DNA of 7,704 bases, taken from positions 1 to 7,704 of the forward strand of contig JASHQV010000353.1 in the NCBI GenBank assembly GCA_030038955.1, given 5' to 3'. The notes under the pieces are model-generated. The model ran no database searches and was not told the DNA's origin. It saw nothing but the letters and a program-made list of their open reading frames with translations. The DNA is from Solirubrobacteraceae bacterium. Its GTDB lineage: Bacteria > Actinomycetota > Thermoleophilia > Solirubrobacterales > Solirubrobacteraceae. A program made the position numbers and the translations under genes. Below are positions 6,048 through 7,704 of the stretch, piece after piece; position 1 is the stretch's first letter, and every line of letters begins with the position of its first letter.

Positions 6048-6716
6048 TCATCGACGACCTCCCTGAAGGCGGTTGAGTGCGAGGTTGAGCTCGAGCACGT
6101 TGACGGTGTCCTCGCCGGAGAAGCCGACGCCGCGGAGCCCGGTGAACTTGGCGACGAGCCGCATCACCGTGCGCAGCGGCAGGTGGCGGACGGTGGCGAC
6201 GCGGTGGGCCTGGATGTCGGCGTTGGCGATCGAGATGTCCGGGTCGACGCCCGATGCGGAGGTGTCGGCGGCGTCGACGGGTACCTTGGCCGCGGTCAGG
6301 CCACCGGGGTAGTAGCGGCCGTTGAGCGCGATGTAGGCCTCGATGTTCGACTTGATCGCGGCCAGCGTGATCGTGCTGTTCGGGCCGTAGTTGGCGAATT
6401 CCGTCGCGGCGGCGTTGTCCGCCGGATCGGTGCCGGACGGGCGCGTCTGGAAGTAGCGAGGGTCTGGCGTGGTGACCGGGTTGCCGTCCTGCATCTCCGG
6501 CTTGCCGTGCTTGTAGACGATGTCGGCGAAGCTCTGGCCGATCAGCTTCGAGCCGACGAGCTGGCCATGCAGGTGGACCTGCTGGCCGTTGGCGTTTCCC
6601 GGGAACGCGAGCTGGCTGATCCCCTCGATCACGAGCGGGTAGCCGATCCCCACGAGCAGCGTGAACATCAGCATCCCGATCGTCGCAGCGGCGATGTCCT
6701 TTCTCAGTGCGCTCAT
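6048..6716 (-). CDS. kdpC: KdpC, membrane-anchored subunit of the Kdp K+ pump
   Basis: KdpC is the small single-span subunit that binds the KdpA/KdpB complex and is needed for pump activity. The product has 222 residues, slightly longer than the usual 190-200. A hydrophobic anchor at about 9-30 follows the short basic N-terminus MSALRKD. The extracytoplasmic part shows family landmarks: GSKLIGQSF (55-63), RYFQTRPSGTD (87-97, the YFxxRPS motif), NYGPNS (109-114) and DPDISIANADIQAHRVATVR (158-177, the DPxIS...A..Q..RVA motif). The C-terminal VNVLELNLAL (205-214) matches the usual VNVLxLNxAL ending. The ATG at 6716 overlaps the kdpA stop by four bases (ATGA). No strong Shine-Dalgarno precedes it, which suggests coupling to kdpA translation. 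It lies directly after kdpA and before kdpB, which is not the common A-B-C order. Confidence 0.97.
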   Translation of the reverse strand: MSALRKDIAAATIGMLMFTLLVGIGYPLVIEGISQLAFPGNANGQQVHLHGQLVGSKLIGQSFADIVYKHGKPEMQDGNPVTTPDPRYFQTRPSGTDPADNAAATEFANYGPNSTITLAAIKSNIEAYIALNGRYYPGGLTAAKVPVDAADTSASGVDPDISIANADIQAHRVATVRHLPLRTVMRLVAKFTGLRGVGFSGEDTVNVLELNLALNRLQGGRR

Positions 6717-7704
6717 GCGTACAGGTGTCCGGTCAGGCCCTGCACGATCGGTCCGAGCAGCAGGGCGGGGAAGAACGTGAGCGCGCCGACGAGCACGATC
6801 ACGCCGATCAGCAGCACCACGAACGTTGGGTTGTCGGTGCGCATCGTCCCCAGACCCGCGGGGGCGATGCGCTTGCCGGCGAGTGCTCCAGCGACCGCGA
6901 GCGCGAACAGGATCGGCGCGAAGCGGGCCAGCATCATGTCGAAGCCGCCGAGGATGTCGGCGAACGAGATCCCGTGCGAGCCGGCGACGTTGCCGAACAG
7001 CCCGTCGTAGCCGGTGTAGCCCGCGAACGCCGAGCCGTTGTTGTTCGCCTGCGACAGGTAGGCGTAGAAGGTCTCCGAGAATCCCTGCGGTCCGCTGCCG
7101 GTCACGGCGGTGTCGATCGATGCTCGCCCGGCGCTCGACGCAGTCGCCATCGCGGTGCAGAACAGCGCCATCAGCGGCGTCACCAGCAGCCCGATCGAGG
7201 TCAGCTTGATCTCCCGGGCCTCGATCTTCTTGCCGAGGAACTCCGGCGTGCGGCCGACCATCAGGCCGCCGATGAAGACCGCCAGGATCACGTACAGCAG
7301 GATCGAGTACAGGCCCGTGCCGACGCCCCCGAAGATCACCTCCGACGCCGACAGGTTGGCGAACGGCACGGCCCCGCCGATGCCCGTGAACGACTCGAGC
7401 GCGCTGTTGACCGCGCCGCACGACGTGACGGTCGTGACCACGTCGAACAGCGCCGAGCCGGCGATCCCGAAGCGCTGCTCCTTACCCTCCATGTTGCCGC
7501 CGGAGGTGCCGTAGCGGGCGGCGGTGTGCAGTCCGGCGGCGTGCTGCGCCGGTGAGCCGTGTGCCTCGGCGACGTAGCAGACGATCGCCGCGCCGAGGAA
7601 CATCACCATCATCGTCGCGAAGATCGCGTACCCCTGACGGCGGCGGCCGACCATCTTGCCGTAGGTGAACACCAGCGCCGCCGGGATGATCAGCACGTCG
7701 AGCA
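6713..7704 (-). CDS. kdpA: KdpA, K+-translocating subunit of the Kdp pump, 5'-truncated by window edge
   Basis: This is the C-terminal portion, about 330 residues of a protein usually about 560-600 long. The frame is open through the right edge. A GTG at 7696 is internal: the codons before it (Leu, Asp) continue the family-like LDVLIIPAAL. KdpA is a channel-like relative of Trk/Ktr transporters with four selectivity-filter loops. Two are visible, counting from the GTG: TTVTSCGAVNS (88-98, third loop) and NNNGSAFAGY (218-227, fourth loop). Other family stretches are YGKMVGRRRQG (12-22), GGLMVGRTPEFLGKKIEARE (143-162) and NPTFVVLLIGV (289-299). Several hydrophobic helices are clear, at about 25-42, 127-147, 165-182, 256-275 and 291-320. 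It overlaps kdpC by ATGA at 6713-6716. Any kdpF and the operon promoter would lie beyond the right edge. Confidence 0.97.
   Translation of the reverse strand, partial: LDVLIIPAALVFTYGKMVGRRRQGYAIFATMMVMFLGAAIVCYVAEAHGSPAQHAAGLHTAARYGTSGGNMEGKEQRFGIAGSALFDVVTTVTSCGAVNSALESFTGIGGAVPFANLSASEVIFGGVGTGLYSILLYVILAVFIGGLMVGRTPEFLGKKIEAREIKLTSIGLLVTPLMALFCTAMATASSAGRASIDTAVTGSGPQGFSETFYAYLSQANNNGSAFAGYTGYDGLFGNVAGSHGISFADILGGFDMMLARFAPILFALAVAGALAGKRIAPAGLGTMRTDNPTFVVLLIGVIVLVGALTFFPALLLGPIVQGLTGHLYA
6839..6872. repeat. 13-bp inverted repeat with one mismatch inside kdpA
   Basis: Arms 6839-6851 and 6860-6872 pair at 12 of 13 positions (T6847 against G6864 is the mismatch) with an 8-base loop. It lies in the coding sequence for the region around residues 275-286 from the GTG. 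It may be simply a by-product of high G+C and codon bias. Confidence 0.6.

Noticed and set aside
1..7704. CRISPR arrays, tRNA or rRNA genes, insertion sequences, integrase or attachment sites
   Set aside because: None were seen. The window is continuous protein-coding sequence with three short gaps and no regularly spaced repeats or transposase-like genes.

Overview
The window is about 70% G+C by eye, densely packed and fully coding apart from three short gaps (9, 105 and 37 bases). Base composition, codon choice and protein sequences suggest a high-GC actinobacterium. A Solirubrobacterales/Thermoleophilia-type genome is my best guess, but that is a feel for the sequences and not a test.

Layout: on the + strand at the left edge is the 3' part of an ABC-F type ATPase gene (1-1521). 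It converges on a long minus-strand operon that fills the rest of the window. Reading that operon in its own direction, right to left, it holds: kdpA (5' end beyond the right edge, ending at 6713), kdpC (6716-6048), kdpB (6010-3911), an unrecognised 162-residue protein (3914-3426), a short KdpD made only of the KdpD ATPase-like input domain plus a universal-stress (USP) domain (3320-2121), and a membrane-anchored USP-like protein (2124-1531). The two transcription units meet tail to tail at 1521/1531 inside a perfect hairpin that contains both stop codons.

KdpA (K+ channel-like subunit), KdpB (P-type ATPase) and KdpC together form the high-affinity K+ pump Kdp. The last three genes are probably accessory or regulatory. 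The KdpD-like protein has no membrane segments, histidine kinase or ATPase module, and no kdpE response regulator follows in the window. The USP-like protein supplies one N-terminal membrane anchor. Three of the five gene junctions are 4-base ATGA overlaps. The other two genes (kdpB and kdpD) have their own clear Shine-Dalgarno sequences.

Unusual points: the subunit order is A-C-B instead of A-B-C; an unknown gene is translationally coupled to kdpB; the KdpD sensor is split from any kinase; a 32-bp piece of the kdpB transmembrane coding sequence (31/32 identical) recurs in the kdpB-distal gap; a perfect 45-bp palindrome sits in frame inside the second ATPase domain of the ABC-F gene; and a 16-bp perfect hairpin lies just inside the start of kdpB.
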